Of a stretch of 64,000 nucleotides of DNA, positions 8,838 through 20,373 are shown one piece after another. Made by a program: the position numbers and the translations under genes. The notes under the pieces were generated by a model. The model worked only from the letters and a program-made list of their open reading frames with translations. It ran no database searches and was not told where the DNA came from. Numbering within the stretch: position 1 is the first letter of the stretch; every line of letters begins with the position of its first letter. The stretch comes from Brasenia schreberi (lineage: Eukaryota; Streptophyta; Magnoliopsida; Nymphaeales; Cabombaceae): assembly GCA_036023115.1 (NCBI GenBank), contig JAYKKT010000048.1, positions 6,454,001 through 6,518,000 on the forward strand. Direction: 5' to 3'.

Positions 8838-11462
8838 CACTTGGATAGGTTAAGTGTGGTGGTTCAACTACATTTTAGCACTGAAGGTCCGAGTACTTTA
8901 GTGTGCAGCCTTTACAAGAAGCCTGAGGGTTTAACTGCTAAGCAACAAAATTTGGTGCATGGTATCTGCCATTGGTCCCCTTTTGAAGGTTTTCGACTTC
9001 GCACTTTCTGCATTCGAACTCTAACTGCCCTAAGTGTTCATATCACCTTAAACGCTTCCCTTACCTTTTCCTTGCAAGGAGGACTCATCGGAGTCATTGA
9101 GATTAGCCCTCGTCCTGGTAGGAGTCTGATTCTTTTTGTCACTCATATACTTTAAAACTCATACTGCCTTGTGTTATGATTAGAATTCTGTCTCAATAAA
9201 TGAGAAAGATGAAGATAAAGTCCCTCCGTTGGGTTGCATTGTGCAAGGAATCTCATGATGTTTGCTCAATTTATAAAATATTCCTGGGGAATGAGGTAGG
9301 CTAACTCAGGATGCACACCAATTTATAGGATAACCATGGATTCGAAATGGTAGGGGTGGAATCCTTAGTTTCGGATCACCAAGCGGATGTTGCAATCAGC
9401 CTCCTGCTTGAAGAGCAGTAGAAGGGTCCTAAGTCTGATGTTCTGGCAGCATTTTTGGTCAAAGCTTTGTTGAGTCACAGTCTTCCAATGTTCCTTGAGA
9501 GAAATTCACCACAACAAGAATATCATATTGAACTCTAGATGAGTCTGTTTTGTAACAGAAAGTGCTTGAAATGAAGACTTTGATATAGAATCTATTTCTC
9601 CACACAAGTACAACAACAGAACATCACCAATTCTGTTTTGTGATGTGTAATGGACGCTACCTTGAAGCCCGTTGTTCTTGATGTCAAATGAGGACAGTCA
9701 CTAACCGGTAACAACTCAAGACTTGAATATGTTGGCTAGGTCTCCAGGAAATTTTGTAGAAGTTTGTATTCGGATGAAACTGAAGTATGCAATGATTGTG
9801 TCCTCCATAATAAAGGATTATGAAGAATATGCACAGAAACTCCAAGGCATGTCAAAGCACTTTTCTTTAGGCTGATTTCGTCACTACCAGAAGTAGAAGG
9901 CCAGATGTAAGCGGATGTAAGCAAAATTCCTTCAAGATACAATAGAGTTACATCCGATTGGCCTTGTATGAACACAGTCGACTTCTGACGAAACAGTGAT
10001 GCCTTCATATTGAATGAGTATATGTTATTCTTGTGTGACTCGAGAGAACAAAGAGAGAGTTAAAACAATCTTTCAGAAAATGAAACAGAAAGGAAAACAT
10101 TTAATAGGGGAGGTTTAGGCAATGAGCATAGATTGATCTCTCTCATGCCTCTTGTTGTCTAAATACTCCTTTTATAGCTTCGGTTTCACAGAATATATGT
10201 GGCTGTTCAGTTGTAAAGAAATCAACGTTCACTATTCTAGTGAACAGGTACCTTTTCAATTGGTTATTTTTAAACATCTAGTTTACGTCAACTGAGTAGT
10301 ATCATGCCTCTTAGAAGTAGTGTCATGGCTCTTTTAGTAATCTGCTGAAAGATCAACGTTGAAAAACTATGAATAATTGCGTCTTTTACAACTATTTCAC
10401 CAAACGAAGCCCATTTATGTCATAAGTGCCATAATCGTACCTCTTGAAGGGCCGGATCATATATTCTTCATCTCCATTTTTTTATTTTGAAAAACTCACT
10501 CACAAGTTTGGACGTGGTTTTCAAGGTCAATTGTTTCTTTGCTTCTATCCTTGAATAGAGTGGAATGGAGTCGACATTGAGACCACCCTTGATGTTTCGG
10601 GCTAGAATGAGGATGGGAGTGGCGAGGTTTGAGCTCCCGAGACATGTCGTGTGACCTTCACTGTCGAGGTCACAACCGTTCTAGAGGTGAAGCCTGGGAT
10701 GGAGGTGATAGATGTAGCCGAGGCCCTCACAAAAGAGGCTGCAACTTACGGGAAACGTGGAGCGAACAAGTAGCCCCATGATGGATTCCTTTAAAGGCTG
10801 GAAGAGCTTCTGTTTTAGATAGTTCCATGTAAGGTAGAGAGGTGCACCAAGACTCAAATCTACCTCCATCAGGAAACCCTTCTGCATAAGAAGATGAATT
10901 CTTGGTGCTCAGTTTGGATGAAGAAGAGGGATTCGACAGGATTTCCGCATCAACGGTCTTATGACGCATAATCCCCACTATCCGATGCCTATGGGCACCC
11001 ATTTTCACTTTGTTGAGAGCGTTCTACGAAAAGACCTTTCTGAAGAAGTGAATATCCTAGCAACTTTGGTTAGTTCAATGGACTTTCTGACAGATTACTC
11101 CATCCTACCTCTGCTAATCCGTCATACTAGCGAGGATTTCATCATGATGATTCAAGATTTGCTTGCTGCTTCTTTATGAAGTAGGAGAAATTGAAGGCAG
11201 CTCTAGGCACGCTGAAATGTCTATGCAAATGCTACCAGAAGTTGAGGATGCATCCTTCGCAGCTTCATTTGTTAGCTGAACAGGTTCTGTGGCACACGAC
11301 ATTGTGTTATCGGAGGTTGTGAAGAAATCTAGGCCATCATAACTGAGTAATTGCAAGTATATAAGGAAATCCGGGACGTCAAGTCCCACCTTGCCATTTT
11401 AAGTAAGAGGAAAATGTTTTTATCTCGATGACTAGTGGAAGCTGAGGGGGTTGCTATGATAA
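8838..11462. other. Gene-free or unrecognised region, 2.6 kb
   Basis: No product can be assigned. Open frames worth recording are 8814-9155 (+, partly within the LTR), 9736-10008 (-, 90 codons, with SDVTLLYLEGILL) and 10727-11008 (-, 93 codons, with MGAHRHRIVGIMRHKTVDAE). None matches a family I know. The segment could include remnants of unidentified elements or unrecognised exons. Confidence 0.3.
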
Positions 11463-12210
11463 GTGTTGGCAAAATCCATGGACATACATGCACAATAAAC
11501 GAACATGCCCCAATCGACAACATCAGTCACACATCCAAAGTAAGACAAACAAATTGTACGAAAATAAAAGTAGAAACAAAATCATAATAGAAACTTATTT
11601 GCGAGACACTCTTCACGATTGCTTTAGAGAAATGAATAACCCACTATGAGTACATACGGATACCAGTCAGTATCTTCTTCTCAGAATAAAATGCACACAC
11701 AACTCGAAGAGTACGTACCTGACTTTGAGTCAACCTCATGGAAATGAGGCGGGAAGAGAGTGTGATTAGGGACCTCTAATCACGTATTTATAGGGTGCGG
11801 GTAGATCACGGATCATGGATCCGATCCAAGCGACACATCGCTTTATCTGCAATCATTTCACCTTATTCGCAATCGTTATCGTTAGATTGAAAGTTTTTTT
11901 TGTAAAAAGATAGACCAAAGACAATTCACAAACCCGGACTCAGCCTAACACACGCGTGTGTGATCTAACATGTCTTCTCCAATCTCTTTGAACTAAGGAT
12001 AATGAACTACCAACTATATAAAAGAATATATGGGTTTGTCATATTCTTTAATATGGTACTAAACTTTGTCTCCTCAGGGTCATCACATGCAAGTCTCTCA
12101 CACGTTACTTTTTACATTTCATGACTTTCACAAATATCATCAATTATGTATCAATTAATTCTTTAGATATACCAATATGAATTAAATGTCATTAATGCAT
12201 AATAAAAACA
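11463..12210 (-). repeat. LTR-like repeat, relative of 42904-43799 (likely solo LTR)
   Basis: It shares with 42904-43799 the same order of blocks: ccttagagaaat-like sequence, a run of regulatory-looking spacer with taattaggg/gattaggga, then ctctttgaactaagg followed by an A/T stretch containing tataaaagaatat. It begins TGTTGGC and is bounded near 12210 by less certain sequence. No internal genes adjoin it, so a solo LTR or other non-coding element fits. The minus orientation is a guess from the terminal TG/CA layout. Confidence 0.5.
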
Positions 12211-12600
12211 ATAAGTGCTTGCCTAAGGCGACTTTACTAGCATGCCTACTCAAAATTCACAGACAATGGGGCAGCTCTTACTGACGACCTATTACTTTCG
12301 ACTCAAGAAGATTGAGAGTCGCTCGAGAACGAGGTGGAACAGTCTTCAATGCGTGTTCCACCATTGAGCTACATAGTTTGGGTTAATTGAAGCTATTCAG
12401 GACAAGTCTAAAGATGAGAGAGGGAGAGCAATGGAATCTAAGCGCCCGGCTTGTGGCTGCCATCTTTTTGAGTTATAAACCAGCATGAAGTATTTACGAA
12501 TTAGGTCACTATTTAAAATAAGATACAGCACTACATTTAAAATACAAAAGACTGCCCCGTTCATTTGAAATGAAAAAGAAACGACTCTCTTTGAAGAATG

Positions 12601-12720
12601 ACTCCTTTATTTCTTTCTTTGGTTACAGCGGGAGGAAAAATCCAGGTACCAGCGGCTTGGAAATCGAACTCATAGCCTTTATCACGAGAGTTGATAGCCC
12701 TGTCAGGTGAACTAACCCTC
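12601..12720 (-). mobile_element. SINE-like element with A-rich tail
   Basis: On the minus strand the A-box-like GTTAGTTCACCTGACAGG (near 12699-12716) is followed by B-box-like GAGTTCGATTT (near 12661-12671). The end is CGCTGTAACCAAAGAAAGAAATAAAGG (12600-12626 region), an A/AAAG tail. This is the classic layout of a tRNA-derived plant SINE. Confidence 0.6.
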
Positions 12721-13002
12721 TAAATGCAATAAAGTTCTGATTATATTCCAAAAGTACACACCAATTATTGGTATCCTTGCAATGACATAACTTCTGTAAT
12801 AATGAATGGAGCAATTAAATGTAAGTAAAAAGAAAAAGTAGCATCACAATACCCGCGGAAAGCCAAACAGTATCGTACTGCAACGCAACTCAGTAAGCAG
12901 CACTGCCTCTAAAACAAGTCTCACTTTCATAGATCCACAATGTAAGTTACACATAAAGCACATCACATCTTTCTTAGTAAAGTTCCCTAGGTAGTGATGA
13001 CA

Positions 13003-14301
13003 CTATATTTGACAATTTGGATTGAAACACGGGCCACCCAAAAACAAGTGATAATCCCAATCGTTGCCCGTATCATGGCAATCTAGCATATCATAGCAGT
13101 TAGGCTTAGTTACAAGGTGATTGTAATACTTCGGAGCAAACTGTCTGTAGTCTTGATCGATCACTTGAATATTGCACAACAGAGACGCTCTGCGCCAACC
13201 GTCGTGGGAAAAGTGACCGCTCTATTTGGGTGGTTGTGTGATCTTGCGGGGTTGAAATTTATGACCACCACCCCATTCAATGGTGTTTGCAGAGTTCTTC
13301 ATGATGTTGAAGAGCACGCTCGGCCAATACCCGATATTCTCATCTTGGAACCGGAACCACCAATCACCCGTTTCATTATCCTGCCAATTAAGAATCAGAT
13401 CATTATATTAGATATATTTTTTAATATATTTTCTTGGGTGATAGATGATGATTTAGTTATTATCCAAAGAAATTAAACATTATATACACACACGCACAAG
13501 CAACAAAAGTCTTGTTAAAACTGCTTCTAGTTAGTGAGATAAGATCGTGGTCCATAAACCAAAATTCGTCCACAGGGATTTTCGTATAGATAGACAGATA
13601 TAACCCACTTTTCTGCTCCATTTGCGGTCCACATAATGGGACTAACACATGAATACTCGGTGCAAAGGAGAAGCAATTAGTAGCCATTAACATTGATTTG
13701 TTTTCACGATGCAAGTTATTTTCTTAATTTGGGTAAGTTATTCCTTTCTTTGGACATGCAAATAAACTCTTATGTTTGTTTCACGTTGAAACACGTTCTA
13801 TTTACGAGAACATGGAAACAATTGATAAGAGTTTTCAATCGTTTAGGATAAGCTTGTCATAATGTTGCATGTGTCCGTGTGTGTTTATATGTGTGCGATG
13901 TATGCGTGTGTCCACGTCTGTCTGTGTGAGGGTGAGGGAGTGCAGCCCGAGGTCCTACATCTACTTGCATTCGATTTGAGAAAATAGAACCCAAGTTGAC
14001 TTTAAGTCATTCATGAGAAAGTATTGAAATCCGCGAGAACATAATTAACTCTCCATCTCTTCTCACGCACTATATACATAAAAAAAGAAAATCTATGAAG
14101 AGATAATGGGAAAATAGAGGAAAACATATCAAGTCATCCAAGCGTTTTAGTCAAGATTACCTTGAACACATGATAGTTCGAAGCATATTGGTCTCCATCA
14201 TATTGAGAAATACTGATGGTGTAAGCGCCTAACGGGTATTTGGTGGTTATTTGCACGAAACCAGGGAACTGTAGGTTGTAGCATCCCTTGCCATTAACTC
14301 C
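13003..14301 (-). pseudogene. Neprosin-domain (DUF239) protein, two 3' exons with an in-frame stop
   Basis: Exon 14161-14301 encodes GVNGKGCYNLQFPGFVQITT... to NYHVFK. Exon 13003-13380 begins DNETGDWWFRFQDENIGYWP, continues through IEWGGGH, GWRRASLLCNIQVIDQDY and CYDM, and ends LGGPCFNPNCQI. This is the C-terminal part of the plant neprosin family, secreted glutamic peptidases and relatives of mostly unknown role. Exons join in phase 0 with good GT-AG borders. A TAG at 13222-13224, just before the conserved SGH segment, interrupts the last exon. The upstream exons coding the N-terminal activation domain and the earlier neprosin region were not found up to 15878. Truncation plus a stop argue for a pseudogene; read-through or assembly error is the alternative. 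Confidence 0.85.
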
Positions 14302-15878
14302 CTACAACAGAAGAGGAGAAGATAAATGTTAGCAATGACAATATTTGAGCATAATGTATTATTTGAAATAGGAAACATATGCACGTTTGGAAAGTAAAAG
14401 AAACCGAGAATGATCACAAAGTTTTATTTTTTGAACAAGAAAGGCGTCTCTGGGTAGGTAATAAAACTATTTATATTGTAAAAGTTGTAGTTAAGAAGTC
14501 AAAGTTATAAATTAATGTCAAAGTGATCTCCGCCTTTCTTTTTATTTCGGTACAATGGGGAGGCTGATGTAAATCGACCCGCTAAGCAGGTCAGCCATTG
14601 CCCTTTGTGCAAAGTTGTCTGCTCTTTCGTCGTGGCAAACTATGTAAAGCTAGTTGCAGAGCCCTACGTTCAACGTTAAGATAGAGGTGGCCAGAATCAT
14701 TTTGGACATCCAGGACACTAACGTGAAAGGCTTCAGGATTCAGATAAAACTCTAATGAAATAGATAATATAATGTTGGTGTACGTCTTCATGCTACTAGG
14801 CAAGCTTTGGAAATTACTTGCTGTGGAGAGAGGAAAGAGAAGACCCTAATACCTTGTAATTTTAACACACGTAGTCATATTCATTGAGAAAGAGATGTGC
14901 TTATCGCCCAATAAGCAAAGAGCCTGGTCATGGTATCGTTGAGAAGTTGATGGTTTATCTGAAAATATATAAAGGAGAACTATGCAGCTGATGATCCTCT
15001 TTCAAATGGAAAGCGTACTAGCTGCAGGATTTCCACAAAGAACACTTGGTAACTTTGAGCAACGAAGGACTTGGTGCCTTAAGCAAATCTAATATAGAAA
15101 AGGGAGCTTCCCATGAAAACCACTAAATATCAACATGAGTGAATGCCTGAGCTAGTGGATACACGATTTCTAAATGTATCCCTAATGTCCCTAGCGAAAG
15201 TTGTGGGAGAAAAACCCGTATTATGCATCTCATTGACAAGGGCACTCCCTTGTCTTTGACTGTGTCCATTCATTCTGCACATAAAAATAAATGGCAGGGA
15301 AAGCAACACAACATATCCTACTAAGTCATTCTATGACAACACATGGAAGGAAGGCGGAAGAAATGATAAGAAAACTACAATTTGGCAACGTACTCAAACG
15401 GCAAGGAAAATGTCCTCCGGCAAGCTGCGAGATGGACTTCATCTCCATAGTTACCCAGGGGTTTGCGAAATGGATGCCACACAAACATGCTGTCATCGAA
15501 CATGCTTTTTGCATTTGAGGTGAGGTGGATATTGGAAGCTAGTGGTTCAGATTCCATCATGGAAGGGATTGCCACTTTCCGCAGCAATCAAGGTTAGGTA
15601 CAAATAGCCCTTATTCACCCGGTCTGGTGATAACCAAAGGGAAAGTAAAGAGCTAAAGGTGTAAAAGGAATATTGGAGCCCAGACATAACACCAAAGGAA
15701 TATTCTAGGGTAATAAGATTTTAGCTTACATGGAACCTTAATTAGAATAAAGAAATACACCGTAGATACATGGAATGGAGCCTGCCTCTCGCATTTATTG
15801 TAAATTAACTGTTGAAAGCAAGTGCTTGGGATTTTTGCAGGGATTGATTCACATCCCAATTAGTTTTTTCCAGGTTGT
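14302..15878. other. Region upstream of the neprosin remnant, no supported gene
   Basis: Apart from the SINE-like piece at 14532-14600, nothing was recognised. Short open frames on both strands around 14591-14803 and 15291-15587 do not resemble the missing neprosin exons. Confidence 0.35.
14532..14600 (-). mobile_element. SINE-like fragment (internally deleted)
   Basis: On the minus strand it reads TGGCTGACCTGC (A-box-like), GCGGGTCGATTTAC (B-box-like), then CCCCATTGTACCGAAAT and an A/AAAG tail. The end resembles those at 12601 and 62172. The two box-like motifs are unusually close, so part of the head is probably lost. Confidence 0.5.
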
Positions 15879-18215
15879 TGTCATGCCCCAGGCTGTGATC
15901 TCTACTAGATGGTCTAACACCCCTTTGACCAATCTAATTTAGCTCTCGACCGAAGTGTGAGTTGAAAGAGTCTGGGCTAATTTCATTCCAAACAACTAGA
16001 CCACAAACTTTTTATCTAAAATCTATACATTTAGAATTTATCAATGTTTAATGAGATCCACCCTATCAACCAATTCTATAGTTCTTCGATTCATAGGTCT
16101 AAGATTTGAAGTCCAATCAAATAATTAAAATACAAATAATGCAACAATGTCATCTATAGACAGCTGACATCACTCAATCCAGCTCCATCTCTACATGTCA
16201 TTGAGTCGAGAATTGGTTTTTAATATAACCTGTAAAGACAATAATAGTAGGGGGTCAGCGCCAACCACATATGATCCATAAGTAGATGTTATCTCTCTAC
16301 ACCCACAAGCACACTAAAGGTAAACATTTTTCAAATCATCTAAGGTATATACACATAGAATTTTATCTGAGTTCAAATCAAATATCAAAATTATTGTAAA
16401 CATGACATGCAACATAACCACACACTCACCAATAATGTAATTTCAGCTTCAATATGAAGACCCTTGTTATGTCGAATCACGACTATCACACCCTAGAGGG
16501 CCCAACAACACCTCCTAGGGTCTATAGGAGAAACAAGCATCCAGAAACATACACATGTAGGGTTATTCTTTTATACATTATATTCGTAAATCAAAACTTG
16601 CATAAACATCAATAAGAGAATATATCATAATCATAGTCCATACATGTTAAATGAGTATCCTATGTTTAAATAATGTGTCACAATAATTTTACTTCAAAAC
16701 ACTCACTATTCCTGCTAGTTTAATATACTTGTTCACATATCCAACCTAGGCATGTTGTACTATATGACACCAACTGCCAAACACACACAGCTCAATGATA
16801 GCTTATGTTTTACCTTATACACATAGATGAAGGAGTAGAAGTATTGCAAAGCAATCTAATTTACAAGCAGACTGCATCAATAATTAAGCACTACCTAGAA
16901 TGCCCGTCTAAATAATGTATTACTCACACTTAATCACAATCATGTCTTGCATCAATACAAACAATAAAACAATTCTAATACACCTACTAAGCAATCACAT
17001 ATACCGATTTGAAAGCTTTGGCAAAAAAGTTTGTCTCTAGCATGCATCTCCAAACGTTCATAAATACTAATTTGGGAGAAATGGCTATGCGATTCATAAA
17101 CACATGCATTGTCAAAGCGTCAAATTCAGTTCCCAAAATGAAAATCATATTCACGTCACCTCAACTTGCACCTAAGAAACCAAAATCATTATTAAACTGT
17201 AAATTATCCAAAATAAAACCAGTGACTCAACAGGCAGGCAAATTGAGGTCTAAACGACTTTTACTCATGCAAAATACCCTAATCATATCCTTAATGAACC
17301 CTATATCTAACTTTTCTAATATAAAATCACTTGATTTGTTTCCTAAATCTTGATGAAAGCATTACAAGTAGACTGAATTTGATAAGCAACACAATGCTTC
17401 AAACCACATTGAAAACAAACTCCAACTAGTCCTGAAATGTAAGTGATCGAAATCCATGTAAGTAAACTATCTAGAAACAGATACAAATCTAAACCCGTGT
17501 TGTTCCCTTGAGACACTAGTTAGCTAGATATGATCATGTCTGACATGTTCAAACACAACACAACACAACACAACAAAAAGGTAACATGACGCTACCCTCA
17601 GCCACCAAACCACTTCTTATTCTTGAAGAAAAAATAAAGAAAGGGGAGCTAGTGGGGTTACTAGAAAATATCCTTTTTATCGTTGATTTTGACTTTGTTG
17701 GTGCTCGTGAAAAGACCCAATAAGTTGATCTCCCTTCCCTGTCTCATTCTTTGGTCCTGTTCTTGGTTGGTTGCTTGTTTAATGATAGTTAAACACAAGA
17801 TGGGAAAAATGATTTTTACCTCAAAAAATTCCAATATAAACCCCACTTCCATGTGTTTCCCTGCTACCTTTCTCGCTCTCGGCGGAAGATCACCTCGTCT
17901 CCTCTTTCTCGCTGCCATTCTTGAATGAAGTTCACCAGTCACTGATATTTTGGCCGAAAGAGGTAAATGAGGCTCTTTACCTCAAAAACCCGATGAAAAG
18001 CTCACAATCTTCCAACTGGACTCCTCTACTCTTACGAACCGTATCCCTTTCGAATTGCCTCCCAAAACCTCTCTTAACTAGTTTTCTTGTATGTGACAAT
18101 GCTTGGAGAACCTAGGCTACCCTGTGGAGTTCGAATAGGAAGCTTTAGCTCATTGTCATGTAGTTCTTCGGCATGGGTCATACTTAATCTGGGTCGATCC
18201 AACCTAGGTACTACA
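15879..18215 (-). repeat. 3' LTR of the LARD-like element
   Basis: About 2.34 kb, in direct orientation with 20374-22873. It contains a short CACAA tandem run near 17553-17577. Short open frames on both strands inside it are not supported as genes. Confidence 0.65.
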
Positions 18216-20373
18216 TTCTATCCCCTTATAAAAAATTTAACCTCAGAATTTCGACTCTACCTCTGTTACGATTATTTGCTTAACTTAATAGTTCATTTTG
18301 CATTAGTAATATAATCAATTTCATAATATAACCTGAAATGACTAATTTTAATACTTTAGCAGACTTTATATTATACCGTGATTCAAATTTACTAATGTGA
18401 CTACTAATACCTCACCATCACGACTTACCAGTGCTATCTAATGTAATTTCTTTATGCCTAATAAAGAAGCTCATACCATATAAATCACATCATGTTCATA
18501 AAAGATATTTAGCCCAAGGCAACAAAATTTCTCGTCATACTCTCATGTGATATGCTTTAAGGGGTAGGGTGCCCCTCCACAATATTCATCACTCACATGA
18601 AGTAATGACAAACCATAGGCCATGTAGTGTGCCAATTCGTTGTATAATTAACATACATTAAGAAGCATAACTAATCATGTAATTCAAAATTAGCTATCAA
18701 AGCAACAATAAATTTAGGACTCACGCCAACTTGGTGATATGAGCTATCTCCTATATATAAAACATATTAGCATTGGAAAGATGCTCTACTTGGAAGAAAA
18801 TTGGCTTCAACCCCTATATGACATATCCTTGTGTGCAAGAGCTCCTGTAAACATTAAGGCACAGCCTCTAGAATGACAACCTACACCAAATCTTTATTTG
18901 ATTTAATAAGTCAAAATTACAATAAAAATATATGCAAAACATTCATGTTTAAACCTAAACTAAAAGTATTTTCAGCTAAACAACTTTCCTGAAATATAAA
19001 CCCATCATTAGGTTAAAATTATTTCATTGAACCTTAATATGTATTACGCAGGTAGGGTTCACTACCTACAAGACACAACAATTGCATAAGGTTATGCCCA
19101 AGAGTTTAGAGTTCCCATCATAATGTATGACTATGAATCATAGAATTTATTGACTAGTTGGTAAATTTTAGATCAATTACAAATACAAGGCTAGTCAAAA
19201 TATTTCAATCAATTAAAATATTTGGCTTACACTCAAATTACCAGACTCATAGTTATGCAAATCTACTTTATTTCCAAAATCAATCATGAAAATTGTTGAA
19301 AGATTGTTATTTTAGTCACATGGTATGTGACTCTTTGTTAAGTATCTTAACTCGAAGCAAGATCCCTAGCATGTAAAATAATGTTGAGTTAAGAATAGCT
19401 ACCACATTTTTCTATAGACATGCTAATAACATACTTATATCTCGATAATAGCTACCACATTATGAAGTAGTATCTCTATTATACTTGAGGTTTCTTATAA
19501 ATTGTGAGCAAAATTAAATAAGAACTTCATCTTAACTCATGCCCCATTACTGTTCAAATGGTTCCTTTTCTATGCTTCTACCTTATATTTAGAACACATC
19601 ATATTATTTCATTAAGCAACCCATAACCATCACTATTCATGTCTATCCTCTGATCTCTAACATATTGATATTGACTTATCGATATCACTATGGCATAGTA
19701 CCTTGTAGATACTCATCATCTACGATATTTGGTTAGTCTTAAGTGCATTGATATGCATAATATAGACTCGAACCAAACATATTAATGTTTCTTTCTCTTC
19801 AAATCACAAAATTAAATGAATTAAACCTTAAATGAAAATCATAATAATTAGTATTGAAAAATGAAATTATAAAATTGAATCACATATGATCACCTTTATA
19901 AATATGATTGTAATCTTAACCTATCATTTATATTATAAAACTAACTTGACTCTAAAATTGTCAGATATTAATTTAGAAAAATCAGTTTGGAAGCCATGAG
20001 TCTTTAACCTTATTTATTACCGTAATAATATCTCTGCAAGTCTATCTTCAACTTAGTTATTCTAGAGCTTGAGCACTTGAGCTCAAAAATTCATCATTCA
20101 ATATTTGGAAATCAATATTCTAACTCTAAACTTAATCAATGAAGCTCCAGTGTCAATCATTTTGATTCTGGATCAGCTCTTTTAATAACAACATAGTTAT
20201 TTTGCTCTCATAATCCCAACACTAAGTTGTCATCTACACTTCATTTATAATTTCACCTTTACATGTTGTCACCACTTCTATTTGTCTTAAGGATCACCTT
20301 GAGCCCTATTAAGTCTAACAATGATGATAATAAGACCAAGCTATCATTACACTAGACTAGGCTTTTGTATAAC
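18216..20373. other. Internal region of the LARD-like element
   Basis: Very AT-rich and without any reading frame longer than a few dozen codons. No gag, reverse transcriptase or integrase motif is visible on either strand. It is either a naturally non-coding interior or coding sequence decayed beyond recognition. Confidence 0.6.
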
